Below, one piece after another: positions 8,359 through 16,580 of a DNA stretch of 64,000 bases. The DNA is from Anaerotignum faecicola (GTDB lineage Bacteria; Bacillota; Clostridia; Lachnospirales; Anaerotignaceae), in NCBI RefSeq assembly GCF_003865035.1, contig NZ_BHVZ01000001.1:868001-932000 (forward strand), in the 5' to 3' direction. The position numbers and the translations under genes are program-made. Position 1 is the first letter of the stretch, and each line of letters opens with the position of its first letter. Below the pieces are notes generated by a model, which searched no databases, was not told the origin of the DNA, and was given only the letters and a program-made list of their open reading frames with translations.

Positions 8359-9795
8359 ATAGATTTCTGTCATATCCCCGTCAGTATTATCAAACGCAGC
8401 GCGGGCCGTTCTGCCGTTGCCGCAGCTGCTTACCGCAGCGGAACCAAGCTGATAAATGAATGGGACGGCATGACCCACGACTACACCCGGAAAGGCGGCA
8501 TTGTCCATGCGGAAATCATGCTGCCCGCCCACGCCCCGCCGGAATTTGCAGACCGTTCTATCCTCTGGAACAGCGTGGAGCAAATCGAGAAAGCAAGGGA
8601 CAGCCAGCTTGCCCGCGAGATTGAAGCAGCCCTGCCCCGTGAACTGTCCGGCGAACAGCAGCTTGCCCTTGTGCGTGCCTATGTGAAGGAGAACTTTGTA
8701 GACAAAGGAATGTGCGCCGACTTTGCTATCCATGACAAGGGAACCGGCAACCCCCATGTTCATATCATGCTGACCGTCCGGCCCTTAAAAGAAAACGGCG
8801 CATGGGGCGCAAAGTGCCGCAAGGCATACGATCTGGACGAAAACGGCCAGCGTATCCCGGATGGGAAAGGCGGCTGGAAAAATCACAGAGAGGATACAAC
8901 CGATTGGAACGATAAAGGAAATGTGGAGATTTGGCGGGTAGCGTGGGCGGCCTACACCAATCGAGCGCTGGAATCTGCCGGCAGACCGGAACGCATTGAC
9001 CATCGCAGCTACAAGCGGCAGGGCATTGATAAAATTCCCTCTGTCCATCTGGGGCCAGCCGCCAGCCAAATGGAAAAGCGCGGTATCCGCACCGACAAGG
9101 GGGAAGCAAACCGGCAGATTGCTGCTGACAACAAGCTGCTGAAAGAAATCAAAGCCCGCATTACCCGTCTTTATCGCTGGTCGAAAGCCGAAACGGAAAA
9201 ACCACAAACACAGCAAAGCAGCTTGACAGCTTTGTGGGAGGCCCAGCAGCAGTTGGACGATCCCCACACCCGCACCGGCAAAATCCGGGCTTTGCAGGAA
9301 AGCGCTGCACTATTCAGCTTTTTGCAGGCAAACGGCATCCAGTCTATGCAGCAGCTTCATGAAAAAATCGCTGATATGAACAGCCGTTACTATGACCTGC
9401 GCGGAAAGATCGTCAAGGCCGAGCGCCGGATCACTACCCTCACCGAGCGCGGGGAGATGTGGGAACAGTACAACCAGTACAAGTCCATCCACAAGCAGCT
9501 TGCCAAAGTAAAGCCGGAAAAGCGGGAACAGTTTGAGCAGCGCCACAGCCGGGAACTGATTCTGTATGACGCAGCGACCCGGTATCTGAAAGAACTGAAA
9601 GACAACGGCGAGGCAATCACCCCGAAGGCATGGCAGCTGGAAATTGACCAGCTGGCCGCTGGAAAGCAGACGGACACGCTTGCCATGAAATCCATGCGGG
9701 AGGATTTGAAAGCAGTGGAACGGCTCCGCAAAACCGCCGAGCAGCTGTCCCGACAGGAAAGGGACAAGCCTCACGACCGTGGGCCGGAGCGGTAA
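8359..9795 (+). CDS. MobA/MobL family relaxase
   Basis: MOBQ-class relaxase that nicks oriT and leads the transferred strand. The N-terminal nuclease shows AVAAAAYRSG, the metal-binding HDKGTGNPHVHIMLTVRPL and a conserved DHRSYKRQGI block. The C-terminal third is helical and charged. The frame has no ATG at the front. Its GTG at 8350 overlaps the Shine-Dalgarno AAAGGAGG (8343-8350), whereas ATA at 8359 sits exactly 8 bases after it. I therefore place the start at AUA with caution. The cognate oriT is about 150 bp upstream. Confidence 0.9.
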   Translation: MDFCHIPVSIIKRSAGRSAVAAAAYRSGTKLINEWDGMTHDYTRKGGIVHAEIMLPAHAPPEFADRSILWNSVEQIEKARDSQLAREIEAALPRELSGEQQLALVRAYVKENFVDKGMCADFAIHDKGTGNPHVHIMLTVRPLKENGAWGAKCRKAYDLDENGQRIPDGKGGWKNHREDTTDWNDKGNVEIWRVAWAAYTNRALESAGRPERIDHRSYKRQGIDKIPSVHLGPAASQMEKRGIRTDKGEANRQIAADNKLLKEIKARITRLYRWSKAETEKPQTQQSSLTALWEAQQQLDDPHTRTGKIRALQESAALFSFLQANGIQSMQQLHEKIADMNSRYYDLRGKIVKAERRITTLTERGEMWEQYNQYKSIHKQLAKVKPEKREQFEQRHSRELILYDAATRYLKELKDNGEAITPKAWQLEIDQLAAGKQTDTLAMKSMREDLKAVERLRKTAEQLSRQERDKPHDRGPER

Positions 9796-9860
9796 AGGCT
9801 ACCGCGTTTTGGCGTACCCCTGTCAAGTGCGTCGCATTTCACGACATACTTTTGCACACA

Positions 9861-9894
9861 GAAAAACCGCCGTACAGGTTTCCCCATACGGCGG
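9861..9894 (-). terminator. Terminator of the toxin-antitoxin operon
   Basis: An 8-bp perfect stem (CCGCCGTA with TACGGCGG) has a 12-base loop. Read on the minus strand it is followed by TTTTT. It lies 9 bp beyond the toxin stop codon and faces the relaxase gene end, so it may work in both directions. Confidence 0.7.
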
Positions 9895-9902
9895 CAGACT
9901 GT

Positions 9903-10193
9903 TTATTTGCCGAACAAGTCGCTGTGTGTGCCGGTGCGGGCCAGCGTCAGCACCAGAACATCATCTTCTATGCGGTAGACAAGCAGCCAGTCCGGGAGAA
10001 TGTGACATTCCCGATGGCCTGCCCAATCGCCGGACAGGTCATGGTCACGGTTCTTATCCGGCAGCGGTTCGCCCATCGCCAGCAATGCTACGACCTGCTC
10101 CAGCAGCTCAATCTTCAAGCCACGCTTGATGGCTCGTTTGTAGTCCTTTTTGAAACTGGTCGTGTACTTGACGGTATATTTGGTTTCTTTCAT
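9903..10193 (-). CDS. YafQ/RelE-type toxin
   Basis: A 96-residue toxin of the RelE/ParE superfamily, YafQ branch, expected to be a ribosome-dependent mRNA endonuclease. The conserved YafQ layout is visible: TTSFKKDYKRA near the N-terminus, LPDKNRDHDLSG in the middle and a C-terminal RTGTHSDLF containing the catalytic-type histidine. Its start overlaps the antitoxin stop by 4 bases, the usual antitoxin-first order. It probably stabilises the element and is transcribed against the flanking mobilization genes. Confidence 0.88.
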   Translation of the reverse strand: MKETKYTVKYTTSFKKDYKRAIKRGLKIELLEQVVALLAMGEPLPDKNRDHDLSGDWAGHRECHILPDWLLVYRIEDDVLVLTLARTGTHSDLFGK

Positions 10194-10468
10194 CTTTTCA
10201 GGTCAGCAAACAACTCGTCAAGGTCATTGTAGCCCTTTACAGACGGGTCTTTTGCAATCCTTTCCGCTTCCAGCATGGCAGCAACCGTTTCTTTGTTCGG
10301 CTGTTCCAGCCTTACTTCAAAGGGAATGCCGCCTTCACGAAGCGACTGGCGCACAAAGATGTTAAACGCCGTAGTCAGGTTCATGCCAAGTTCAGTAAAC
10401 AGTGCGTCCGCCTGCGCTTTCAAATCTGCGTCCATGCGGATACTGATGTTTGTGGTATTTCCAGCCAT
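10190..10468 (-). CDS. RelB/DinJ family antitoxin
   Basis: A 92-residue antitoxin. The N-terminal ribbon-helix-helix (TNISIRMDADLKAQADALF) binds DNA and dimerises, and the C-terminal tail should wrap and inhibit the toxin. The start is ATG 10468, preceded on the minus strand by AAAGGGG. The longer frame to 10558 has no RBS. The family normally autorepresses the operon. An AT-rich stretch at about 10,490-10,560 upstream of the start is the likely promoter and operator. Confidence 0.88.
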   Translation of the reverse strand: MAGNTTNISIRMDADLKAQADALFTELGMNLTTAFNIFVRQSLREGGIPFEVRLEQPNKETVAAMLEAERIAKDPSVKGYNDLDELFADLKR

Positions 10469-10594
10469 ACGATCAACCCCTTTCTGCTGGCAATTATAGT
10501 ATATGCCTTTTGCACGAAGAAAACAATACTTTGCACGAATATTTAACAATAAATTCATTCAAGGAGGTTACCTGCTTTGTGAGAGAAATCATTT

Positions 10595-10993
10595 ATGAAG
10601 AACGACAAGACTGAACCTATCCCCGTCATGGATTACCGCCAGTACCGCAGAGCGCGGAGGCTGGTGCATGAGTGCTGCAACTACATCGACGGAAATTGTA
10701 TCGCCCTGGACGATGGGGAGGAATGTGTCTGTGTCCAGTCCATTTCCTATTCCCTGTTGTGCAGGTGGTTTCGGACGGCGGTATTGCCGCAGGATAAGGA
10801 ACTGGAAACGGCGCTGTTCCACCGGATGAATGCGAAGAAATGCGCCGTATGCGGGGCGCTGTTTACCCCCGGTTCCAACCGGGCCAAATACTGCCCGGAA
10901 TGTGCCGCACGCATGAAGCGGATCAACGCCGCAAAGCGCAAGCGGAAACAACGGGAGAAATGTCACGCTTTAGGGGCTGAAAAACCCTTGTAA
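10595..10993 (+). CDS. Cysteine-rich VLP domain protein
   Basis: A 132-residue small protein with two cysteine clusters: CCNYIDGNC...CVCVQ near the N-terminus and CAVCGALF...YCPEC near the C-terminus. The second looks like a zinc ribbon. The C-terminus is a basic RRR/KRK tail. A paralogue lies at 30,267. The strong AAGGAGG at 10,561 is too far (about 28 bases) for ATG 10595 but suits a GTG at 10,579. That GTG opens an 11-codon frame (stop at 10,612-10,614) overlapping this start, which suggests translational coupling to a leader. Function is unknown; nucleic-acid binding is inferred from the zinc ribbon. Confidence 0.75.
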   Translation: MKNDKTEPIPVMDYRQYRRARRLVHECCNYIDGNCIALDDGEECVCVQSISYSLLCRWFRTAVLPQDKELETALFHRMNAKKCAVCGALFTPGSNRAKYCPECAARMKRINAAKRKRKQREKCHALGAEKPL

Positions 10994-11007
10994 ATCAAGG
11001 ATTTTTT
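10985..11007 (+). terminator. Small terminator hairpin with CCTTG/CAAGG stem
   Basis: The stem CCTTG-taaat-CAAGG is followed by six T residues and overlaps the stop of the Cys-rich gene. The same palindrome core recurs at the oriT (8166) and after the second Cys-rich VLP gene (about 30,650). Confidence 0.55.
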
Positions 11008-11106
11008 CGAGGGTGTCAAAGGCAGGCTGATAGATTTATCCTCCGACCCCTAAAACGGCCTTAAAATGCGTACAGAATCCCAAGAGAAACCCCAAGGAGG
11101 AACCCT

Positions 11107-11841
11107 ATGTCAGACAACCGAAAATATTATTACCTGAAACTCAAAGAAAACTATTTTGACGATGATTCCATCGTGCTGCTGGAAAGTATGCAGGATGGTG
11201 TGCTGTATTCCAACATTCTGCTCAAGCTGTATCTGAAATCGCTGAAACATGGCGGGCGGCTCCAGCTTGACGAGGACATTCCTTACACGGCGCAGATGAT
11301 CGCCACCATTACCCGCCAGCAGATCGGCACTGTGGAGAGAGCCTTGCAGATCTTTTTGAAGCTGGGTCTTGTGGAAGTGCTGGACAGCGGCACATTCTAC
11401 ATGAGCAACATCGAACTTTTAATCGGCCAGTCCTCTACCGAGGCCGAGCGAAAGCGGGCTGCAAGGCTCCAAAATAAGGCTCTTTCTGCGCCCCGGACAA
11501 ACGGCGGACATTTGTCCGACATTCGTCCACCAGAGATAGAGATAGAGTTAGAGAAAGAGATAGAGATAAAGAGAGAGATAGAGAAGGGACACCCCGCCCC
11601 CGCCTATGGCCGTTACCAGAATGTTTTCCTGACGGACGGGGAACTGGCAGACTTGCAGGCCAGTTTTCCCACTGTATGGGGCCAGTACATCGAAAAGCTG
11701 TCCGAGTACATAGCTTCTACCGGCAAGCGGTATCAGAGCCATGCCGCCACCATCCGGCGCTGGGCCGGTGAGGACGCTAGGAAAGCGGCCCCGCCCACCC
11801 GCAACCGGGATTACAGCGTAAAGGAGGATGAAACCGTATGA
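11107..11841 (+). CDS. Replisome organizer / DnaD-like replication protein
   Basis: A 244-residue replication initiation-type protein. The N-terminal 120 residues match phage replisome organizer domains: YYYLKLKENYFDDDSI, then a winged-helix region and LGLVEVLDSGTFYMSNIE. A Glu/Arg/Lys repeat tract (EIEIELEKEIEIKREIEK) forms a linker before a DnaD-like C-terminal part. ATG 11107 follows AAGGAGG. It overlaps the next gene (DnaC-like loader) by 4 bases, so origin binding and helicase loading are probably encoded as a pair. Confidence 0.82.
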   Translation: MSDNRKYYYLKLKENYFDDDSIVLLESMQDGVLYSNILLKLYLKSLKHGGRLQLDEDIPYTAQMIATITRQQIGTVERALQIFLKLGLVEVLDSGTFYMSNIELLIGQSSTEAERKRAARLQNKALSAPRTNGGHLSDIRPPEIEIELEKEIEIKREIEKGHPAPAYGRYQNVFLTDGELADLQASFPTVWGQYIEKLSEYIASTGKRYQSHAATIRRWAGEDARKAAPPTRNRDYSVKEDETV

Positions 11842-12701
11842 TTGAGATTACCGCAGAAATCCGGGCGCTGATCGACAAGGCAGCCGCCGGTGTGGAACTG
11901 GCCGGGGACGAGTATATAGACCCGTCAGACGGGCTCATTCACTGTAAGAAATGCGGCGGCCAGAGGCAGACCGTTGTGCCATGCTTCGGGAAATCCGGCT
12001 ACTTTATGCCGCGCTGCATCTGCCAGTGCCAGCGGGAGGCTGAGGAGCAGCGCAAGGCTGCTGAAGAACGGCAGCGCCGCATGGAGCGTATCAAACGCCG
12101 AAAGGCACAGGGCTTGCAAGACCGCTATCTCTATGACTACACCTTTGCCAACGACAACGGCGAAAACCCATTGATGGACAAGGCCCGCGCCTATGTGGAG
12201 AACTGGAAGGAGGCATATAAGAGCAATATCGGGCTTTTGCTGTTTGGAGATGTGGGAACCGGCAAGTCTTTCTTCGCCGGATGTATTGCCAACGCTTTGC
12301 TTGACCAGGATGTGCCGGTGCTGATGACAAACTTCCCCATCATTCTGAACCGCCTGACCGGGATGTTCTCTGAGGACAGGTCGGAGTTTATTGCCAGCTT
12401 TGACGAGTATGACCTGCTTATCATTGACGATCTGGGCGTAGAGCGCAGTACCGAATATGCTATGGAGCAGATGTTTTTCGTCATCGACAGCCGCTACCGC
12501 AGCCGCAGGCCCATGATTATCACAACAAACTTGAAACTGTCCGAGCTGAAAAACCCGCCTGACCTGGCCCACGCTCGTATCTATGACCGTATTCTGGAAC
12601 GGTGTGCGCCGATTCTCTTTGACGGGAATAATTTCCGGGAAGAAAATGCCGGTGCTACCCGACAGGCAGCAAAAGACATTGTAAACAGTAAGCACGATTG
12701 A
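11838..12701 (+). CDS. DnaC/IstB-like AAA+ ATPase, helicase loader
   Basis: A 287-residue AAA+ ATPase. The N-terminus carries a CKKCGG...CICQCQ zinc-binding cluster. Walker A is GDVGTGKSF, Walker B LLIIDDLGVE and sensor 1 ITTN. This is the DnaC-type helicase-loader arrangement. It is translationally coupled (ATGA) to the replisome organizer. Together they suggest that the element can replicate autonomously after excision or transfer. Confidence 0.88.
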   Translation: MIEITAEIRALIDKAAAGVELAGDEYIDPSDGLIHCKKCGGQRQTVVPCFGKSGYFMPRCICQCQREAEEQRKAAEERQRRMERIKRRKAQGLQDRYLYDYTFANDNGENPLMDKARAYVENWKEAYKSNIGLLLFGDVGTGKSFFAGCIANALLDQDVPVLMTNFPIILNRLTGMFSEDRSEFIASFDEYDLLIIDDLGVERSTEYAMEQMFFVIDSRYRSRRPMIITTNLKLSELKNPPDLAHARIYDRILERCAPILFDGNNFREENAGATRQAAKDIVNSKHD

Positions 12702-12744
12702 TTTTTTACCGGGCGGCACAGACCCGTTCGGAGAAAGGAGCGCC

Positions 12745-12939
12745 ATGAACAAAGAACCCCGTACTATGCAGGCGGCAGACGCCGCTGCTGTGTCCAGAGC
12801 GCCGGAAAACACGCCAGCGATTGTAAAGAAAATCGGCAAGACAACCTACAAGGTTCATGTCCATTTCAGCAATACCAGCACAGAAACCATGAGCGATAAA
12901 ATCAAGCGTATGCTCAAAAAGGAAATTCAGCAGATGTGA
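12745..12939 (+). CDS. tnpW: TnpW family transposon-encoded protein
   Basis: A 64-residue protein of the TnpW family known from Tn4451-type mobilizable transposons; function unknown. The conserved core is KKIGKTTYKVHVHFSNTS then TMSDKIKRMLK. The start ATG 12745 follows GAAAGGAG. Near-identical cores occur at 36,656 and 60,143 in this window. As in unit E, it lies close to the element end. Confidence 0.85.
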   Translation: MNKEPRTMQAADAAAVSRAPENTPAIVKKIGKTTYKVHVHFSNTSTETMSDKIKRMLKKEIQQM

Positions 12940-13016
12940 CAGACTGATAAACGAAGCTGCCTTGTGCTAAACTGATGATGGTACGCACCAAAATTTTTGT
13001 CAAGGAGGACACGAAA

Positions 13017-13382
13017 ATGCTTTACACAGAAAAAGAGAAGCATGAAATTGAACGAGTAAAGGAGGTCTTTGCGGAACATCTGCGGCAAAGCCCTGATTTT
13101 GAACTGCTCTGGTCGGACAAGGTAGGCTATGTTTGGCTGACGATTGGCGTAAATCCAGTCTATGTGGATACCGGCATCAGGATAGAATCTGCCGCCGATC
13201 TCTGCTGCAAGTGTTTGGATGATGTTACTATGGATGTTTTGTATATGACGGGCAACGATCATGCACTGGAAGCAGCCGATCCGCTGGAATTGGCCGAAAT
13301 CAAGCGGCGCTGGGAGCCATATATCAACCAGCTGCCAGACTATGCCTATCTCTGCAAAGACCTGCTGAACGGAAAAATGTAA
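13017..13382 (+). CDS. Hypothetical protein at the end of unit D
   Basis: 121 residues from ATG 13017, preceded by CAAGGAGG with ideal spacing. It is acidic and soluble with no membrane segment. Visible features are a CCKCLDD motif and WEPYINQLPDYAYLCKDLL near the C-terminus. I do not recognise the family. It is the last gene before the element boundary and is followed by its own terminator. Confidence 0.65.
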   Translation: MLYTEKEKHEIERVKEVFAEHLRQSPDFELLWSDKVGYVWLTIGVNPVYVDTGIRIESAADLCCKCLDDVTMDVLYMTGNDHALEAADPLELAEIKRRWEPYINQLPDYAYLCKDLLNGKM

Positions 13383-13394
13383 TCTATCAAACGA

Positions 13395-13433
13395 GGTGTC
13401 AGGAGCCATACGGTGCTTCTGGCACCTTTTTTG
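13395..13433 (+). terminator. Terminator closing unit D
   Basis: A 12-base stem (GGTGTCAGGAGC with GCTTCTGGCACC, allowing two G-T pairs) is followed by six T residues. It separates the element's last gene from the boundary about 45 bp downstream. Confidence 0.8.
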
Positions 13434-13459
13434 TAGATTTTTGTGAATTTGATTAAAAA

Positions 13460-13480
13460 GTCCTTGACAATTTGTCTCTG
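13460..13480 (+). promoter_or_regulatory. Right end of unit D with outward -35 box
   Basis: CCTTGACAATTTGTCTCT lies at the junction with the virD4 fragment. TTGACA (13464-13469) is a perfect -35, but no -10 follows within unit C. In Tn4451-type elements the circular form joins a -35 from one end to a -10 from the other to drive the recombinase. This end has the right form for that, and unit E ends the same way. The exact crossover is within a few bases of 13,480. Confidence 0.5.
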
Positions 13481-14322
13481 GCAAGACCGCAAAAAGCATA
13501 CTTATCTCATGCGGCGCGAGGTTAGCCCCATTCGACATTAAGGAGCTGCGGGAGCTTATGGAAACCGACGAAATGGAGCTTGACACCATAGGTGACAGAA
13601 AGACCGCCCTTTTCGTGATTATCAGCGACACCGACGACACCTTTAACTTTGTCGTGAGTATTCTCTACACACAGCTATTCAACCTCTTGTGCGACAAAGC
13701 AGATGATGAATACGGCGGGCGGCTTCCCGTCCATGTACGGTGCTTACTTGATGAATTTGCGAATATCGGGCAAATCCCCAAATTTGAGAAACTAATCGCA
13801 ACCATACGGAGCCGGGAAATCTCCGCGTCAATCATCTTGCAGAGCCAGTCACAGCTAAAGGCAATCTACAAGGACAACGCCGATACCATAGTCGGCAACT
13901 GCGACACCACGCTTTTCTTGGGCGGCAAGGAAAAAACCACGCTCAAAGAAATATCGGAGATTTTAGGCAAGGAAACGATAGACAGCTTCAACACTTCCGA
14001 AACAAGGGGGCGGGAGCTTTCGCATGGGCTGAACTATCAGAAATTGGGAAAGCAGCTTATGACGGAAGATGAAATCGCAGTCATGGACGGAGGGAAATGT
14101 ATCTTGCAGCTACGCGGGGTGCGCCCGTTCTTTTCGGACAAATTCGACATAACGAAACACCCGAAATACAAGTACCTATCCGACGCAGACCCGAAGAACG
14201 CCTTTGACATGGAAAAGCACCTTAAACGCCGCCCCGCCATTGTCAAGCCCGACGAGGTTTTTGACTATTACGAGATTGACGCAGCAGACTTACAGGAGGA
14301 CGCAGACCATGAGGAAACGTAG
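13480..14322 (+). pseudogene. 3' fragment of VirD4/TraG coupling protein
   Basis: The C-terminal half of a type IV coupling protein, the ATPase that brings relaxase-DNA to the secretion channel. Translation is recognisable from GKTAKSILISCGARLAPFD (about 13,480) through LDEFANIGQIP, SREISASIILQSQSQL and GNCDTTLFLGGKE to the stop. The N-terminal part with Walker A (normally about 300 residues) is missing, and the frame hits a stop at 13,465 inside unit D. Unit D therefore interrupted the gene. An internal ATG (13558) could still give a 254-residue remnant, but not a functional ATPase. Confidence 0.9.
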
Positions 14323-14479
14323 CGCAGAGGAAAAACAAAAGCAGCTTGAACGGTTTTTAATGAATGTTGCGGAAGCCGCCGACGCTGCATTATGGGAGTA
14401 TTGGCGGGAAAAGGAAGCGGAACACCGCCGTTTTGCAACGGAGTATGTCACGCGCCGGGGGCTTATCCCTCAACAGTGA
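14309..14479 (+). CDS. Small transfer-region protein
   Basis: A 56-residue highly charged helical protein (Glu, Arg and Lys rich) starting at ATG 14309 after ACAGGAGGA. It overlaps the virD4 3' end by 14 bases, so it was originally coupled to virD4. Its place between virD4 and maff2 is usual for this ICE type. I do not know its function. Confidence 0.65.
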   Translation: MRKRSAEEKQKQLERFLMNVAEAADAALWEYWREKEAEHRRFATEYVTRRGLIPQQ

Positions 14480-14563
14480 CAGCATGGCAGACCGCCGGGG
14501 AGGGGGGGACAGGGGAAGCTACACTTCCCCTACGCTGCCTTGCGGCAGCTACCCCTTTGTGAA

Positions 14564-14612
14564 CTTGCGGGAAGCGAACACCTTGCTATGCAAGCTATTC
14601 ACTTCCCGCAAG
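14564..14612. repeat. Inverted repeat in the virD4-maff2 gap
   Basis: CTTGCGGGAAG (14564-14574) and CTTCCCGCAAG (14602-14612) form an 11-bp perfect stem, with a smaller TTGC/GCAA stem inside. It could be an mRNA processing or stability element between transfer genes. Confidence 0.5.
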
Positions 14613-14668
14613 TCTGAATAATACCCGTCCGGCAGCACAGCGGGACACCGAAAGGAGGAATCGAAGCA

Positions 14669-14842
14669 ATCACATATATCAATATCGGCTACATGATACG
14701 CGCCCCTACTTTCCGGCGCAGCACACAGCGGCAGGAGCCGCACCCCCCTACAACTGAATACCGCCGCGCCGCAGAACTTACGCAGCGCGGGGACAGCCGC
14801 CTTTACCAGAGGGCGGTTTTTTTATGCGGCGGCATACGCTGA
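14669..14842 (+). CDS. Small conserved-looking protein with non-AUG start
   Basis: A 57-residue frame (ITYINIGYMIRAPTF at the front, GDSRLYQRAVFLCGGIR at the end) between virD4 and maff2. A perfect AAAGGAGG (14651-14658) lies 10 bases before ATC 14669 and too far from the first ATG (14693). Initiation at AUC, or a mutated AUG, is therefore suggested. Codon use is like that of the neighbouring transfer genes. Family not recognised; coding status is inferred from the RBS, composition and position. Confidence 0.5.
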   Translation: MTYINIGYMIRAPTFRRSTQRQEPHPPTTEYRRAAELTQRGDSRLYQRAVFLCGGIR

Positions 14843-14896
14843 CCGCCTTTTGTCCGCTTGCCGGACAGCCGCAGACGCGGCAGAAAGGATTTATTT

Positions 14897-15112
14897 ATGG
14901 CATTTTTCAATAGCGCAGTAGACGTTTTGCAGACCCTTGTTGTAGCACTTGGAGCCGGGCTTGGTATCTGGGGCGTTATCAATCTCATGGAGGGCTACGG
15001 CAACGACAATCCGGGCGCGAAGAGCCAGGGCATGAAGCAGCTTATGGCGGGCGGCGGCGTTGCCCTTATCGGCATGACCCTTGTACCGCTGCTTTCCGGC
15101 TTGTTCGGTTAA
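14897..15112 (+). CDS. Maff2 family mobile element membrane protein
   Basis: A 71-residue small membrane protein. Two hydrophobic helices (about 11-30 and 45-68) flank a short loop with the typical EGYGNDNPGAKSQGMKQLM sequence. In length and topology it resembles VirB2-type pilins, and it sits directly before the VirB6-like gene, so a structural role in the mating channel is plausible. ATG 14897 follows GAAAGGA. Confidence 0.85.
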   Translation: MAFFNSAVDVLQTLVVALGAGLGIWGVINLMEGYGNDNPGAKSQGMKQLMAGGGVALIGMTLVPLLSGLFG

Positions 15113-15131
15113 GAAGCGCGGGTAAAGGCTT

Positions 15132-16001
15132 ATGCAGAGCATACTTGACGCGATTAACGAATGGATAAAGGAAATCCTCATAGGAGCCATAAACGGTAAT
15201 CTGTCAACTATGTTCGGGGACGTAAACGAGAAAGTCGGCACTATCGCCGCAGAGGTAGGGCAGACCCCGCAAGGGTGGAACGCAAATATATTCTCCATGA
15301 TACAGACCCTTAGTGAGAATGTAATCGTACCCATTGCGGGGCTTGTCATTACCTACGTCCTATGCTATGAGCTTATCAGCATGGTAACGGAAAAGAACAA
15401 TATGCACGACGTTGACACTTCCATGTTCTTCAAGTGGGTGTTCAAGGCGTTTGTGGCAGTCTACCTTGTGACGCACACCTTTGACATCACTATGGCGGTG
15501 TTCGATATGGCGCAGCACGTTGTTTCCGGCGCGGCGGGGGTAATCGGCGGCAGCACAGAGATTGATGTTGCCGCCGCCCTTGCTTCCATGCAGGACGGGC
15601 TTGACGCTATGGAAATCCCCGAACTGCTCTTACTTGTCATGGAAACAAGCCTTGTGAGCTTGTGCATGAAAATCATGTCCGTACTGATAACCGTTATCCT
15701 CTACGGGCGCATGATAGAGATTTACCTTTACTGTTCGGTATCGCCTATCCCGTTTGCAACAATGACGAACCGGGAATGGGGGCAGATAGGAAACAACTAC
15801 CTCAAATCCCTGTTCGCTATCGGTTTTCAAGGCTTCCTCATTATGATATGCGTCGGCATTTACGCGGTTCTGGTAAACAACATGATAATAGCGGACAATC
15901 TGCACAGCGCGATATTCTCCCTTGCAGCCTATACCGTTATCCTCTGTTTCTCCCTGTTCAAATCCGGCGCACTGGCGAAGTCGATATTCTCCGCGCATTA
16001 G
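15132..16001 (+). CDS. VirB6/TrbL-like polytopic conjugation protein
   Basis: A 289-residue integral membrane protein with about six membrane segments, strongest at about 60-85, 105-125, 170-200, 235-260 and 265-285. The N-terminus is amphipathic. It follows maff2 closely and precedes prgI and virB4, matching the VirB6-like inner-membrane channel component of Gram-positive type IV secretion systems. It has no catalytic motifs. The ATG at 15132 has a moderate GGTAAAGG box. Confidence 0.82.
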   Translation: MQSILDAINEWIKEILIGAINGNLSTMFGDVNEKVGTIAAEVGQTPQGWNANIFSMIQTLSENVIVPIAGLVITYVLCYELISMVTEKNNMHDVDTSMFFKWVFKAFVAVYLVTHTFDITMAVFDMAQHVVSGAAGVIGGSTEIDVAAALASMQDGLDAMEIPELLLLVMETSLVSLCMKIMSVLITVILYGRMIEIYLYCSVSPIPFATMTNREWGQIGNNYLKSLFAIGFQGFLIMICVGIYAVLVNNMIIADNLHSAIFSLAAYTVILCFSLFKSGALAKSIFSAH

Positions 16002-16178
16002 CGGCGTGTCAAGGGCAGGGTGGAGATTTTCAGAGCGAAGCGGCGAAAATACGACCCGACCTTGACGCGGATAACCCCCATATAATACGGGCGGGCAAAG
16101 GGCATAGATTGACCTTTGCCTTGATTACCCTTATGGGAAGTTACAGCAACACCAAACCCAGAGAAAGGAGGTTTTCAC

Positions 16179-16580
16179 TTGGCGTATGTACCCGTACCCA
16201 AAGACTTATCCAAAGTCAAGACAAAAGTAGCGTTCAACCTTACCAAACGGCAGATTGTATGTTTTGCGGCGGCTCTCCTGTTCGGCTTGCCGCTTTTCTT
16301 TCTGCTCAAAGACAGCACAGGCACAAGCCTTGCGTCTATGGCTATGATTGCCGTCATGCTGCCCTGTTTCCTCTTTGCCATGTATGAGAAGCATGGACAG
16401 CCCCTTGAAGTGGTGGTGAAGAACATCATTCAGACGAAATTCATAGCCCCCAAAGAACGACCATACAGGACAGACAACTTTTATTCCGTCTTAGAACGGC
16501 AGAGAAAACTTGAAAAGGAGGTATCAGCGATTGCAAAAGGAAACACGAAGAAACAGCGCGGCGGGAAGCGCAAAGCCTAA
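16179..16580 (+). CDS. PrgI family conjugation protein
   Basis: A 133-residue VirB3-like membrane protein. The start is TTG 16179, six bases after GAGAAAGGAGG, giving the typical MAYVPVPKDLSKVKTKVAFN front. Two membrane helices lie at about 28-47 and 51-67. The rest is cytoplasmic and ends in a basic tail (KKQRGGKRKA). PrgI proteins anchor the VirB4 ATPase to the channel. The 3' end overlaps the VirB4 start, indicating coupled translation. Confidence 0.9.
   Translation: MAYVPVPKDLSKVKTKVAFNLTKRQIVCFAAALLFGLPLFFLLKDSTGTSLASMAMIAVMLPCFLFAMYEKHGQPLEVVVKNIIQTKFIAPKERPYRTDNFYSVLERQRKLEKEVSAIAKGNTKKQRGGKRKA

Noticed and set aside
13558..14322. Annotating the virD4 remnant as a complete gene from ATG 13558
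   Set aside because: Homology extends upstream in frame to about 13,480 and the Walker A half is absent, so it is a fragment.
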